Shown here: positions 32,186 through 43,023 of the stretch, piece by piece
Numbering within the stretch: the stretch's first letter is position 1
Layout of the letters: each line of letters opens with the position of its first letter
The notes under the pieces: model-generated
What the model saw: the letters and a program-made list of their open reading frames with translations, nothing else
What the model was told of the DNA's origin: nothing
Databases searched by the model: none
Position numbers and translations under genes: made by a program
Source of the DNA: Cristatella mucedo
Taxonomy: Eukaryota; Bryozoa; Phylactolaemata; Cristatellidae
Length of the DNA stretch: 64,000 bases
Direction: 5' to 3'
Assembly: GCA_009760855.2 (NCBI GenBank)
Contig: WPIO01000017.1
Coordinates: forward strand, 3,014,001-3,078,000

Positions 32186-32319
32186 TTATTTAGAAGACCT
32201 CCTGCCAAGCTAGTCACCATGTTCGACTTTCGTCCAGGGGACTAGTTACCAAAGTGCCCGGCTAAAAATCTTACTAGCTCCCTGGTTCGTGACTCGACTG
32301 ACGAAACTCAGCGCGGGGG

Positions 32320-32830
32320 GGGGGGGGGGGCTACCGAAAAAAGCCATCGAGCCTATCCAGATGGTGATTGAGATGGCTGCCAGGTTGCTTCCTAAATCCA
32401 AGACATCCGGCCACACGTCTCCTGATTTAAAGGAGCTGCGATGGCTCCTGGTTAATTAACTGATAGAGAGGGTAATGTTCTTATCCAGGCTCGCAAGGCC
32501 CACCGCAGCTTGGCTTCTCCATACTGAGCTGAACCACTGCATCCAGTTCAGCTGTTTTTTGGTCTAAATTCCTCTCAGGTCAGTAAATCAACTTCTCCAT
32601 ACTTTTCACATAAGAAACTGTTGACGAAGCAAGTGCTTGCTATTGAGTTTGCCAGGCTGTGGAATTCCCTCAATTCGTTCGCAACAACATCGCTTCTTCT
32701 GCCGACCCTGGTGCACCTTTTCCTGCCTTCCCAGGCTTTTACATTCATGCTATTTACGGCCTCAACTGTCCTACCGACTTAACTATAATTCTCAATTGTA
32801 TACTGTTGAATGGGATTAAATCCACGACCG
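32320..32830 (+). pseudogene. LINE fragment, family B or C relative
   Basis: After a run of 17-18 G, codons resembling KKAIEPIQMVIEMAARLLP and ELRW follow, parallel to [19 protein letters not shown] in family B. It then reads into LAYSV-like C-terminal scraps and DLTIILN near 32790. All frames are broken. Confidence 0.55.
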
Positions 32831-32934
32831 TATCCGAATCAAAAGCAGCGTAGGCTTAGATATCACTATTAAAACAATCTCCAACGTTACACAAACGTAG
32901 TCCTTTTGCATTGAAGAGTTACTGTCGGAGATAC

Positions 32935-32937
<3 letters not shown>

Positions 32938-32979
<42 letters not shown>

Positions 32980-33050
32980 GTACATACAACATATATACAA
33001 TATTTATAAAATACAATATAAATATATATATATATTTATTTACAATCTAC
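32938..33050. repeat. (AT)n microsatellites
   Basis: TA dinucleotide runs at 32938-32978 and 33017-33037. Confidence 0.95.
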
Positions 33051-33055
33051 TATAT

Positions 33056-33272
33056 AGAGCCGTGATGGCACATTAGGTAAGGTGGTTGCTTTTCACGACC
33101 TCGGGACGGAAGTCGTGAAAAGCCTTACTTACCTTACTTGGTATTCGAAGTTTACCTAGTTCTTACCTAGGGTTCGAATCCTGCGGTGGGCAATCCTTTA
33201 TCGCTGCTGCAAGCGGTTGTGGTAGCCGTAAAGACTCTTCTGTCGCTACACAAAAGAGACTGTTAAATCAAC
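33056..33272 (+). mobile_element. tRNA-derived SINE, type 1, with an internal insertion
   Basis: GAGCCGTGATGGCACATTAG and GTAAGGTGGTTGCTTTTCAC form the head; GGGTTCGAATCCTGCGGTGG is the B box and beyond; GGTAGCCGTAAAGACTCTTC and GACTGTTAAATCAAC end the element. Between A- and B-box regions lies an extra piece of about 50 bp with repeated TTACTTACC/TTACCTAG words. Confidence 0.75.
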
Positions 33273-33279
33273 TAGTATT

Positions 33280-33445
33280 TTTTATATAATTTATTTGTAT
33301 AGCACCCCAAGAGAACTAAATCTCTATCGTGTGCTCCATATATGCCACGGGGTTCAAGCCTACGGCCTCAGTCATCGAATACATTCACCTAGACCTTGGT
33401 TTGAGGCAAGCACCTTAACTAGTAGGCCAAACCAGCGAGGCACTC
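33280..33445 (-). mobile_element. SINE (tRNA head, LINE A-like tail)
   Basis: On the plus strand: TTATTTGTATAGCACCCCAA, GAGAACTAAATCTCTATC, GCCACGGGGTTCAAGCC and GCAAGCACCTTAACTAGTAG. It is the same type as 63867-64000. Confidence 0.65.
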
Positions 33446-34572
33446 TAATTCACAGAAGTAAAGTAAATCCGGCTGGAGTAAAGATGGCCGATGTCTAAGA
33501 ACGTGGGCTCCGAACCCAGCGAGAATACATGCCGTCGTTCAGTATTCTCCCACATCGGTTAACCTTTGACCCAATAACAGTTTGTGTGAGTGCTGGCTAC
33601 CCTAAAGCCAAACAGTTGATAGCATACTGTATTTTAAATGCAGATAAACGCCTTTGTGCATTTTACTACGCTAGCAAACTGCCATCGTTGTATCGGTGAG
33701 TGCACTCAAATACTCATTTATGTACTATATTTTGCATACATTAACATTTTTTTTAGAATCTATCCTTTTCCAAAGTTCGTACTCATGCTACTACCTGATT
33801 CGAAGTCTTCTTCGTTAGCGCCATCCACCTCATCTTCTTCATCGCCCGAACCACTCGGCCCATCATTCTTGGCATCTCCAGCATCAAGGTCACCTAAAAA
33901 AACCACAATCGAAGCTTCGGTAAGCATTTTTTTCGAACGTTGAACTAAAATGTATAATTAGTGCTGACTATATTCGATGATCGTTACAGCCAGCTTGAAA
34001 TATTTTGTCAGAATTTGTGCTCTACCCATTCTGCTCGGTATCCCAATTTGTGCAAAGCTACTATGTCCATGGCATACATTAGCCATTATACTAGCCATTC
34101 GTAGAGAAATAATTTGAATGCCCTGCAAGAGGAAAACCACTTCAACAATCTTAGCTTCTTGATTTGTCATTTCCACGGTGCAGCTGGCTTAAGCAAGCAA
34201 TAAGCAACTGACTGCATTGTCTCCAGAGACTGAATGAAACGGACAACAAATGGGATTTTCCCAGAACATAGAGGGTGCAAGTTCTCCGACACAGCCAAAA
34301 TAGGCTTATACTGATGATGAGTAATGCCAAGCCAAGCACACCTATTCGCAAATGTAACTTACCGCGTCTATATAAGTAACTTCAGTGGTGTAGCCAGAAT
34401 TTTCATTTAGGTTCAAGATCGACAAGATTTTTAGATAGGAGGCAAGATCCACAAATAAGGAAAAATCGCAAAGCAGAATCACAGTGTTTATTCAACAAGA
34501 ACTCGGCGGATCGATAAGAGTAAGCACACAGTTTCACCTTTTGAGACGCTCAGAGGTGGGGTGGGTGGGCGT
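33446..34572. other. Unassigned DNA
   Basis: A frame at 33770-33900 encodes a Ser/Pro-rich run (SSSLAPSTSSSSSPEPLGPS) that could be part of an exon ending GTAAGC near 33920. There is no partner exon or homology to confirm it, so no gene is called. Confidence 0.35.
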
Positions 34573-34758
34573 AGGAATAGGGGGCAGCCAGGTTGCTGCC
34601 CTTCTGAAGAGGAGCAGATGCCTCCACCTCCTGTTCCCCTAGCTTCGCCGTCGAGTAACCGTATCAGGAATAGGGGGCAGCCAGGTTGCTGCCCTTCTGA
34701 AGAGGAGCAGATGCCTCCACCTCCTGTTCCCCTAGCTTCGCCGTCGAGTAACCGTATC
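34573..34758. repeat. 93-bp perfect tandem duplication
   Basis: The unit 34573-34665 is repeated at 34666-34758 with no difference seen. The period is a multiple of three, and frames on both strands stay open through it (a 31-residue repeat with GQPGCCPSEEEQMPPPPVPL on the plus strand). The absence of differences points to a recent event. Confidence 0.92.
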
Positions 34759-35319
34759 AAGCATAAAGACCAGGCAGGCATTGCATTAGAGTTTCTCACT
34801 CAGCGCCTGGGCGATGTTGGGCGATGTTTTCGGAGGCCACTGTCTATGCCATTCAACACACAGCAAATGTGAACAGCATGGAACAGCTGGGAGAATGAGC
34901 TCAGGACCGGTACAAGACAGAAGTAATCCGGCAATGCATGAAAAAACACGGAAGAAAGGTTCAGCTAGTTCCTTTGCGTTGGACAGCCAAAAGAAACAAA
35001 CTGTAGGTAAACTACGTAAAAGAAAATCTCATTGCCGCTGTACTGATGGACGTAGTTGAATTCACTTTTACAATTAATATGCACCGATGATACTCTTATT
35101 TCTGCTGCTGCCGACTGCGGCACTCCTTTTCCCACAGTCCGTCCCTACTACTGCTAAATTTCGCAAGTCCTTAACAGTTTCAATTCTCTTAACGTTTCTC
35201 AGTTTTTCTCTCTTGAATGAGATGACAACTGTGAATGAGATGACGATTATTGGCTACCAATTTTGCTGAAGAGCTGCCAGACTGCTGCCTGAACCTAGAA
35301 CCACTACCTAGAACTCACC
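34759..35319. other. Unassigned DNA with a possible family B scrap
   Basis: At 35083-35160 GATACTCTTATTTCTGCTGC and GCACTCCTTTTCCCACAGTC resemble the family B segment at 1-50. Nothing else is recognised. Confidence 0.4.
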
Positions 35320-35592
35320 ACCCAAAGCCTGGAATTCACTAACGACGCACGTCACAACGTCCCCTGACATGATGACATTTAAAAAGAAGCTTAAAATGCG
35401 CCTGTTTAATTCAGCGTTTGGTAGGTCTTTGTGAGTCGTTCTTCGTGTGCATGTACCTGCTTACACTATGGCTGCTGCTTTCGGATGTTACCACCAATCA
35501 TTTTGTAATGCTTTCTAGACAGCATCTGTAAAGTGCCCAGAAATAATTTCAGTTCTCTGCGGGCGCTATACAAATGAATGATTATTATTATT
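35320..35592 (+). mobile_element. LINE family A-like 3' end
   Basis: CCAAAGCCTGGAATTCACTA, ACATTTAAAAAGAAGCTTAA, TGTAAAGTGCCCAGAAATAA and GGGCGCTATACAAATGAATG, then (ATT)n. It seems to interrupt family B sequence, which resumes at 35600. Confidence 0.75.
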
Positions 35593-35599
35593 ACTGCTG

Positions 35600-35750
35600 A
35601 GTGACCGGCATTTCACATGCTGGCTACCGTATGCATACCAGAAGCTGCTTAGGCTTTGAGTGAGCTACAGAAAACTCACATGCGTAACCGCCACTTAGTC
35701 TTTTTGGTGGTGTGGAGCCACAGATGCAGATACATTATATTTATAATAAA
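35600..35750 (+). mobile_element. LINE family B 3' end scrap
   Basis: TGCTGAGTGACCGGCATTTC leads to TGGCTACCGTATGCATACC, GAAGCTGCTTAGGCTTTGAG and GGAGCCACAGATGCAGATAC, parallel to 110-260 of the first family B fragment but diverged. Confidence 0.7.
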
Positions 35751-36236
35751 TTACACGGAGGGCAGGTGCTTCTAGTTGGGTGGCATGTACCTCCTTATTG
35801 AATCGGTTAAAACCGGGAGGCAGACTTAGAGGCATCTGACTAGGCTCACAGACTGGAGCAGCTTCCTTCTTCCTGCTACCCGTGCTGCTGCTGCAAGTGC
35901 GGCTGTGGCGTCTTGGCTGATGTCTAGCGATATCCACAGCTTTCCGGACTGGAACAGATCGCTTTCAGCCGGTCATGACTGTCACCCGAGATGTTCCGGC
36001 TGCTTCGGTTCTCTCCAAACCGTAGCACTCGTGATTGAAGAGCGGCAAGTACAGGCTAAGTAAGTGACACCGGAAGACAGGCAAGAGCAGAGAAGCCAGC
36101 TGCCTGCAGCAGCCGTTTCCATTGACGAACCTAACGGTTGTCATTCAACAGGTAGGTGAAGTAGAAGATGGCATCAGCATGATCAACCAGATTGAAGGAG
36201 AGCGAAATGAAGCTCACGTCAGAGCTCACGTCTCTG
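35751..36236. other. Unassigned DNA
   Basis: No gene or repeat is recognised. Confidence 0.35.
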
Positions 36237-36380
36237 CTTGGTCTTAGCTTAAGAGTAAGGTACCCCTTCACTGCACGACTCAAGGGTTCGAGTCTGGCAG
36301 CAGGCAATCTTTTTTTTCGGGTAATAGCTAAGGCTCGTCAGCCACTGTATAAATAAAGCCATTAAATCAGGCGAACTTCT
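36237..36380 (+). mobile_element. tRNA-derived SINE, type 1 variant
   Basis: CTTAAGAGTAAGGTACCCCT, the B-box-like AGGGTTCGAGTC, TAATAGCTAAGGCTCGTCAG and ATAAAGCCATTAAATCAGGC. Several parts are substituted, which suggests an old copy. Confidence 0.6.
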
Positions 36381-36445
36381 TATTTTTATTTTCTTGGAAA
36401 GACTAAGAACAAAGGGCTAAAATGTAGCTGGGGTCAATTGTAAAA

Positions 36446-37866
36446 ATAATAATAATAATCAGACATTTGTATAGCACCCTAAGAGAACCACATCAATTTC
36501 TTAGCCCTTCATATACACTGCAACAGTATATATGAAGTAGCAGCACATCAGTTTGGTTAGTGATGGCATACAAAGTGTCAGTGCATATGAGTACATTATG
36601 GGCAGTTAACACGAGCAGAGCAAGCGGTGTGAGGAGAAAGGTTTTCGTTAGCTCCTGTCTAAATGCCGTCAGCCAGGGAATGTCATGACTTCAGTCGATA
36701 GTGAGTTCTAAGCTTTGGGAGCATACAAACTAAGGTATGGTCTGCGAAGGATTTGAAGTTAATAAGATGCACAGCTAAACTATGTGAGTCAGAAGAGCAG
36801 GTGTGCTATGCACTATGCCTATGCACTACGCCTAGCCTGATTGGGAAGTATTTCGGTTAGGTAGACCCGAGCCAGAGAAGGATGGGACCGAAAGGTGGTC
36901 AGCAAAGCCTCGAGCTATATTTGCTGCTTGATGGGAGGACAGTGCAGGTCGGTGAGAAGTGGGAGAATGTGCCAATTACAACTTCATGACAAACAAGCCT
37001 AGCTGCAGAGTTTTGCATTATCTGTAAGCATCCTATTGCACAGGCCGGAAGTCCTTAGTGTATTGATCTATGGAAGTCAAGATGGGATGTCACAAAAGAC
37101 GGACTCCTTTGGCCGCGGTATCCATGTATGAGCAAACCCATTTTTAGGAAGTTGGCAGACTTGACAGTTTGATATGGTCGTCTTGTGAAAAGTCACTTTC
37201 AAACAGGAAACCTAGATTGCAGGCAGATGCTGCAGAAGATATGCTGGAGGTGACCATTTTGAGAGTAAGGTTTTCTACTTTCTGAGTAACACTAAGTTAG
37301 TCCATAACTATTGAGTTGGTTTTATCTTGATTCAATTTGAATAAGTTTGTTACCAGCAATGTGCAAATGCAAGCGATGCATGCTGGAAGGGAGTTTAGAG
37401 AGTTTGCCGAGCCGAAAGGCGGAAATGAATCAAAGCACAAGTACAGCTTGTTAACTGCAAGAAAATGAAAGCCTAGATTGTGCTTGGCGATTATATTGGT
37501 AAGAGGGAGTACAAAATGTGGGAAAAGTGGACCAAACACATGTTCTGGAGGTGTCCCATACTTTAAAAGCTCCTTGTATGACTGGGGACCATTGACACCG
37601 ATGCTCTGAAATCTCCCACTGAGATACGACATAAGCCATTGCAGTGCAGGGCTAGTGATAGAAACGCGAGATAAGAGGAGATGCTTAAGAAGGACCCGAT
37701 GATCAGCATGTTGCCAAATGCTGCCAAAAGATCTAGCATGTCTATTAAAGAGACTATACATCAGCAACATTACTGAGAAGGTCGTTCTTCTACTTGCAAC
37801 ACAGCTGACTCCACGGAGTGAGTAGCTCCACAACCTGACTGCAACTTACTTGCTAGGTTTGAAGTT
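36446..37866 (-). pseudogene. LINE family A, old diverged copy
   Basis: Minus strand: RT scraps (HADHRVLLKHLLLSRVSITS, ALQWLMSYLSGRFQSIGVNG, YGTPPEHVFGPLF, LGFHFLAVNKLYLCFDSF) show the same order as the 28 kb copy. The YADD site has decayed to LAVN. The 3' UTR ends near 36446 with (AAT)n on the plus strand. It abuts another family A copy at 37868. Confidence 0.85.
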
Positions 37867-37867
37867 G

Positions 37868-40800
37868 TATATAATAATAATAATAGTAATAATGCACTTA
37901 ATAAAGTGCCATCAGAGAACTCAAATCTCTTTCTAGGCGCTTCACATTTGCTGCAAAGGGAAGCGCGATTGAATGGTGAGTAAAATCATCCTTGATAAAC
38001 ATAAATAACATGGTTAGGGGTGACATGCACAGGGTCAGCATGCAAATGTGGTTAGTGGCAGCTAGCACAGCGTCAGCACGCATAACCACATCAAGGACGA
38101 ATCACAGGGACCCACTAAATGCTGTCCTAAATAGGTGTGTTTTTAGTTTCTTTTTAAATGTGGTCAAGGCAGGGGATGTTCTGACGCAAGTCGAGAGTGA
38201 GTTCGAGGCTTTGGGAGCATGCGAACTAAATGCACGGTCTCCAAAGGCTTTGAGGCTTGTACAAGGTATTGGTAGACTGTTGGGTTCCAAAAAGCATGTG
38301 GTAGGGTGCTTGGCCTGGTGGGGGAGTAGATCTGAGAGATAGGCTGGAGCCAAAGAATGAAGTGACCTAAAATTGAGTGACAAAACCTTGAAGTCGATCC
38401 GTTGCTTGACTGGTAGCCAGTGCAGGTCGGCGAGAAGTGGTGTTATGTGGCAACTGCGACGCTCACGACAGACAAGCCTAGCTGCGGAGTTTTGCACCAT
38501 CTGTAATCGCCTGATTGCACATGCCGGTAGGCCAGCGAGCAGTGAGTTACAGAAGTCAAGACGGGATGTAACAAATGCATGGACCAACTTAGACGTGGTA
38601 TCCTTATCTAAACAAGCCCGAATTTTAGCAATGTTATGTAGCTAAAAGTAGGCAGACTTGACCGTGGAGCTGATGTGGTCGTCTAACGAGAGGTCACTTT
38701 GGAGCATGAAACCTAGATTTTGAGCTGATTCATCAGGTGATATGCTGGCAGAGCCAATTTTGAACTTCAGCCGTGCCAATTTCTGAATCACACTGGGTTT
38801 GCCCGTAACTAGTAAGTTGGTTTTATCATCGTTTAGTTTTAGAAAATGTGCTACCATCCATGTTAGGATGTCATCAATACATGCAGCAAGTGAGTTGAGA
38901 GAATTTGAGGTGCTCGAAGGCTGGGAGGGATCAAAGCAAAGGTACAACTGAGTGTCATCCGCATAGAAGTGAAAGCCTAGATTGTGCTTGGCAATCACAT
39001 TAGCAAGAGGGAGAGTATAAACCGTGAAAAGAACCAGACCTAGCACGGAGCCCTGAGGTAATCCATATTTCAGAGGTACCTCAGATGATCTTCGTCCATT
39101 CACGTCAATACTCTGGAGTCTCCCACTGAGATAGGACCTGAACCACTGCAGGGCAGTGCCAGTGATGGTCAGGCGAGATGAGAGGCGCTCTAGACGAACT
39201 TTGTGATCGATAGTATCAAAAGCTGCCGAAAGATCGAGCAAAACAAGCAGAGACACTCTACCCATGTCTGCATTCTTAAGTAGGTCGCTGTATACCCTAA
39301 GCAATGTAATGTATCTCCGTCTGTAACTCCACAAAGTCATAAAGACCATGTGGGTGTTATGCAGGAGAGTTTTGTGTAGCGCACTCACAGCCCAAGCGGC
39401 TTTCGGTACGCATTCGGTAGCCAACAGACTTCGTCTCACGCAACAAAGAGAAAGTGGGAAGCATAGCAGAGTCGGGAGAGCAGTTGAGGTAGTGAGTAGC
39501 ATAGAAGTAGCAGCTCAGGACCGCTGAAAAAGGATGTGCCATAGTCGGCAGTAGGAGAGTAGTTGTCGTTGCGCAAGAATTGTGGAAGCGAGTTCCACAG
39601 TCTAGGACCTGCACAGCTAAAGCTTCTGTCGCCAACTGTCTTTAAGCAGAGGAATGGGACAGCTAATTTATTGTCCACACAGGACCTGATGGCGCGAACA
39701 GGCTGAAACTGGTGTAGCAGTTCAGCTAGGTACGAAGGAACCAAGCCGTGGCGGGCCTTGTGGGTCAGTGTAAGAACTTTGCTCTATATCCGTTGCTCAA
39801 CCGGCATCTCTTTTAGCAAACGAGACACGTGCTCAAACCGCTGGGACATGAAGACTAGCCTTGCAGCCATATTCATTATGCGCTGTAGTGGAATAGTAGC
39901 TTTCTTTGGCAGCCCAGCCAAAAGGGAATTACAATAATCAAGCCGAGACAGAACTAAAGAGATAGTTAAATTTTTTACAAGCCACTGTGGAAGATAGCTC
40001 CTAATCTTGGATAGGGATCGAATGTGATGGCTAGCTGTAGAGGCAGTCTTCTGAATGAAGCTTTTGAAATTGAGGCAGCTGTCGAACACGACACCTAAAT
40101 TTTTAGCACGTGGTGAGGGTCGCACAATAGCATCACCTATTAGAACAGCAAAGCCTTTTAATCCAGTCACACGCTTAGGGTGTCCTATGAGCAGCAGTTC
40201 GGTTTTATCATCATTTAATTTCAGGAAGTTTTCCGACGTCCAGGATCGAATATCGGCAAGGCAAGCATTCAGTTTCTCAATTGCCGCAGCAGATTCCGAC
40301 GGTTTGAATGACAAATACAACTGAGTATCGTCAATATAGAAGTGATATCCTATTCCATGGGCCTTAATCACTTTTCCCAGAGGTTGTGTATAAATGGAGA
40401 ACAGCAAGGGACCAAGTACAGACCCTTGAGGGACTCACACAGGTGACCCTTCTCGTGTCTGAGACCTGACCCCCACACGACACGGATTGAGCACGATCAG
40501 ACAAGTATGACTTAAACCACACCAGTGCTTCGTCCGCCAGACAGATCGTTGTTCTCAACCGTTCAAGCAGAACTTCGTGATCAAAGGTGTCGAAGGCAGC
40601 AGACAGATCTAGCAGAGCTAGGGCAGTGACATTCTCGTCGTCATAATGCTGACTCTGTGGAGTGATTAGCTCCAAAGCCAGACTGGAACTTACTAGCAAG
40701 GTTCAAAGTTTCAAGATATGAGTTCAGCTGGTCCGCCACGACCCGTTCCAGTGTCTTTGATAGAAATGGTAGAAGGGATACTGGGCGGTAGTTGCTCTCA

Positions 40801-41430
40801 AGTTCTCTTGGTCTAGTGTCGCTTTCTCGAGAAGTGGCATGACTTCAGCTTTTTTGAAAGGTGCTGGGACATGACCTGAGGCTAATTACATATTGATGAT
40901 GCTAGTTATGCATGGCAGCAGCAGATAAATGTAACGTAGGGGCAGGACAGTGGGAATAGGGTCCGGAGGACTTGTTGTCTTCTTTGATTGGGATATGACC
41001 TTCAGGACGAGATCACTAGTGACCTGCTTAAACGAAGACATTGAGGTGCAGCCAGGAATTGGGGAACAGCATTCTAGGGGGATGTTGTCATCGCAGGGAT
41101 GGACTCCCTGATCTTGTACATCTTCTGCACAAAGAATCAAGAGAAGCGATCGGCTAGATCATCACAGGGATTATCAGGTAAGGAGCTAATCTGAGAGCGG
41201 TTGAGGAGATGGTTGATCGTCGACATCAGCATTTTTGGATCGTGCATCTGTGATTCAACAATGTTTTTATAGAAGCTAGACTTGACCTTTGGTAGAATCG
41301 ATTGGTACGACCTACAGTAGTCTTCATATGCCTGTGGACGGACAGTCAGTCCTGATCTTTTTAAGCTTTTTCAAGTTTTGATGTAAGAGTTTAGCTGATC
41401 TGTCATCACTCGTTGGAAGAACTACCTTAC
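37868..41430 (-). pseudogene. LINE family A copy split by a family B insertion
   Basis: Minus strand: 41430-40643 holds the part upstream of and into the RT (DLVLKVISQSKKTTSPPDP, PAPFKKAEVMPLLEKAT), and 39303-37868 holds the RT core with YADDTQLYLCFDPSQPSSTS, the C-terminal part and the 3' UTR. Compared with the copy near 28430, the junction AAGCAATG|CTGACTCTGTGG is interrupted by 1.34 kb of family B. The RT core between is otherwise open (39247-38642), with a stop near 38640 (QLHN replaced by a stop). Confidence 0.88.
39303..40642 (-). pseudogene. LINE family B inserted in family A
   Basis: Minus strand: LLDLSAAFDTFDHEVLLERL at about 40620-40560, then a frameshift, then a 207-codon frame 40407-39784 with [39 protein letters not shown] and [40 protein letters not shown] follows after a stop (39744-39436). 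The catalytic box is YIDD. It starts inside the RT, so the 5' part is missing. The sequence AATG is found on both sides and may be the target-site duplication. Confidence 0.88.
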
Positions 41431-42109
41431 CTGATGTATCATGGTTGTCTAGATGCCATTTTGGTTCAGAGTTTATTCCAGGAAAAAGCTGTATTCATCG
41501 TTTTATTATTTCCTTAGCTGTTATTATGCACTTTGGATTTACTACCAACAGAAAAACTAATGTCTTGTGTCGATTAATTGCCGTGACATTAAAGGCAGCA
41601 AACCAAGCTCCGAAACGAAATCGGCAATCGGTGTATTCATATTGGTAAAAAGGCAGAGCATTTAATAGACTCGATGTACTTATCCAATGCAAAAAAGGTC
41701 TATCTAGAATAATCTCAGTCTACTCAGCTTTAAAGTAAGAGGCAGAAATACTCGAAAACTTGCAATAATTGCTACAATAAGTCTTACCAGGCTTTGTGAA
41801 AAGCTCTTACCTATACGAGCCTCAGCAAAACAACAGACGATATGTGCCACTTGTGCTCATAGCTCTCTCAATACTCTGTTAGACTTCAGAGGCTTATTAA
41901 ATAAGGCAGTTTATTATTAATCATGCATTATTCAACTGAGTTGCATAGCATTCTGCTAGAATGTTTTAAAAAGTGTGGGAGCAGCATGATGTCTTTTTTT
42001 AATTACAGTCCATAGCAGCGGTGCGACTTTGCCCTTGATCGCATGATGTCTTTTTCAAGTATAGCCCAAAGGCCAAGGCTGGGGCCCTTATTCTGGGTTC
42101 TGCTCCATC
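41431..42109. other. Unassigned AT-rich DNA
   Basis: No gene or recognised repeat. The last exon(s) of ODAD4 may lie here or further left; none could be identified. Confidence 0.35.
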
Positions 42110-42250
42110 TGCATGTCTATGTACCTTCATGTATCTCTGTCTGTAACTCCACCAAGCCACAGAGACTGATTATGTGAGTGGAAGTTATGCTAAAGAGTTT
42201 TCAATAGCACAAGACTAAGCAGCTTTCGTTGCATAGTCCTAACCTCGACT
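42110..42250 (-). mobile_element. LINE family B 3' UTR scrap
   Basis: On the plus strand: CATGTATCTCTGTCTGTAAC, TCCACCAAGCCACAGAGACT and AGCAGCTTTCGTTGCATAG match the reverse of the family B end (39303-39430). Confidence 0.65.
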
Positions 42251-42596
42251 GTATAAGTAAGTGTATGCCGATCCCCAATGCTCTCTACTCTGCTGGCGCC
42301 TTCTAAGACTCTGGGCTGCCGTTGAATGCAGCGTGTGCCACACATTTTCTTTTCTAATCCGGCATCTGTTGCTCTACTATGCTGCACACAATATCCGCAG
42401 AAGTCACCACTTCAAATTTGACATCTGCCGGGTAGCTGCCGATCGGTATATAACTAGACTGTCCACGAGCACGATTGCAAAAAGAGAACAAAATGGAAAT
42501 GCTTCGAGCAGCAAGTTTTTGTTCCTATTCATTTGTTAAAGTGAGAGCGAGATAGTCAGAGTGAGAGTGAGACAGTCAGAGAGAGGAGAGAGAGAT

Positions 42597-42683
<87 letters not shown>
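42597..42683. repeat. (ACAG)n microsatellite
   Basis: About 21 copies of the tetranucleotide ACAG, preceded by a GAGA-rich stretch from 42545. Confidence 0.97.
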
Positions 42684-42685
<2 letters not shown>

Positions 42686-42879
42686 GAGCAGTGGTCTTCT
42701 CATATAGAAGACTCGGTGGTCGTATTGCTAGCAGCAGGGTGGTTTAATAGCTGCTGTCTTTCGGCAAGTAAAATATAAATACACTGCTAAACGTTCACCG
42801 AGTTGCCGTCAGTGCATGGTTGGGATGAGAGGGGAGGAGAAAAACGACGGGGCTTACATAGTGGCAGCTGCAAACTTAC

Positions 42880-43023
42880 CTCGGAAACTGTTGACAATCT
42901 TATCGTTGATGTCTTCGAGAGCCTTAACGATGGCATCCTGGGCAGCTTTGTCATTTTGCAGCTTGGCCAGCTCCATGCTCCTCTCGAACGAGTCAGTGGC
43001 AGCCAGGTAGTCACCCATTTTCA
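42880..43023 (-). CDS. ODAD4: ODAD4 last identified exon
   Basis: 144 nt, acceptor AGTTTTGCAG-type (TTTGCAG), donor CGAG|GTAAGT. It encodes GDYLAATDSFERSMELAKLQ and ALEDINDKIVNSFR. A downstream exon in phase 1 is required; the vertebrate protein goes on with a variable acidic tail. Confidence 0.9.

Noticed and set aside
33770-33920. Ser/Pro-rich exon followed by GTAAGC
   Set aside because: There is only one possible exon, with low-complexity content and no partner, so no gene is called.
42190-42387. Candidate last exon of ODAD4 (DAGLEKKMCG...)
   Set aside because: The acceptor lacks a pyrimidine tract, the residues do not resemble the family, and part of the stretch is LINE family B 3' UTR.
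42597-42683. CRISPR-like or spaced repeat array
   Set aside because: It is a simple ACAG microsatellite in animal DNA, without spacers.
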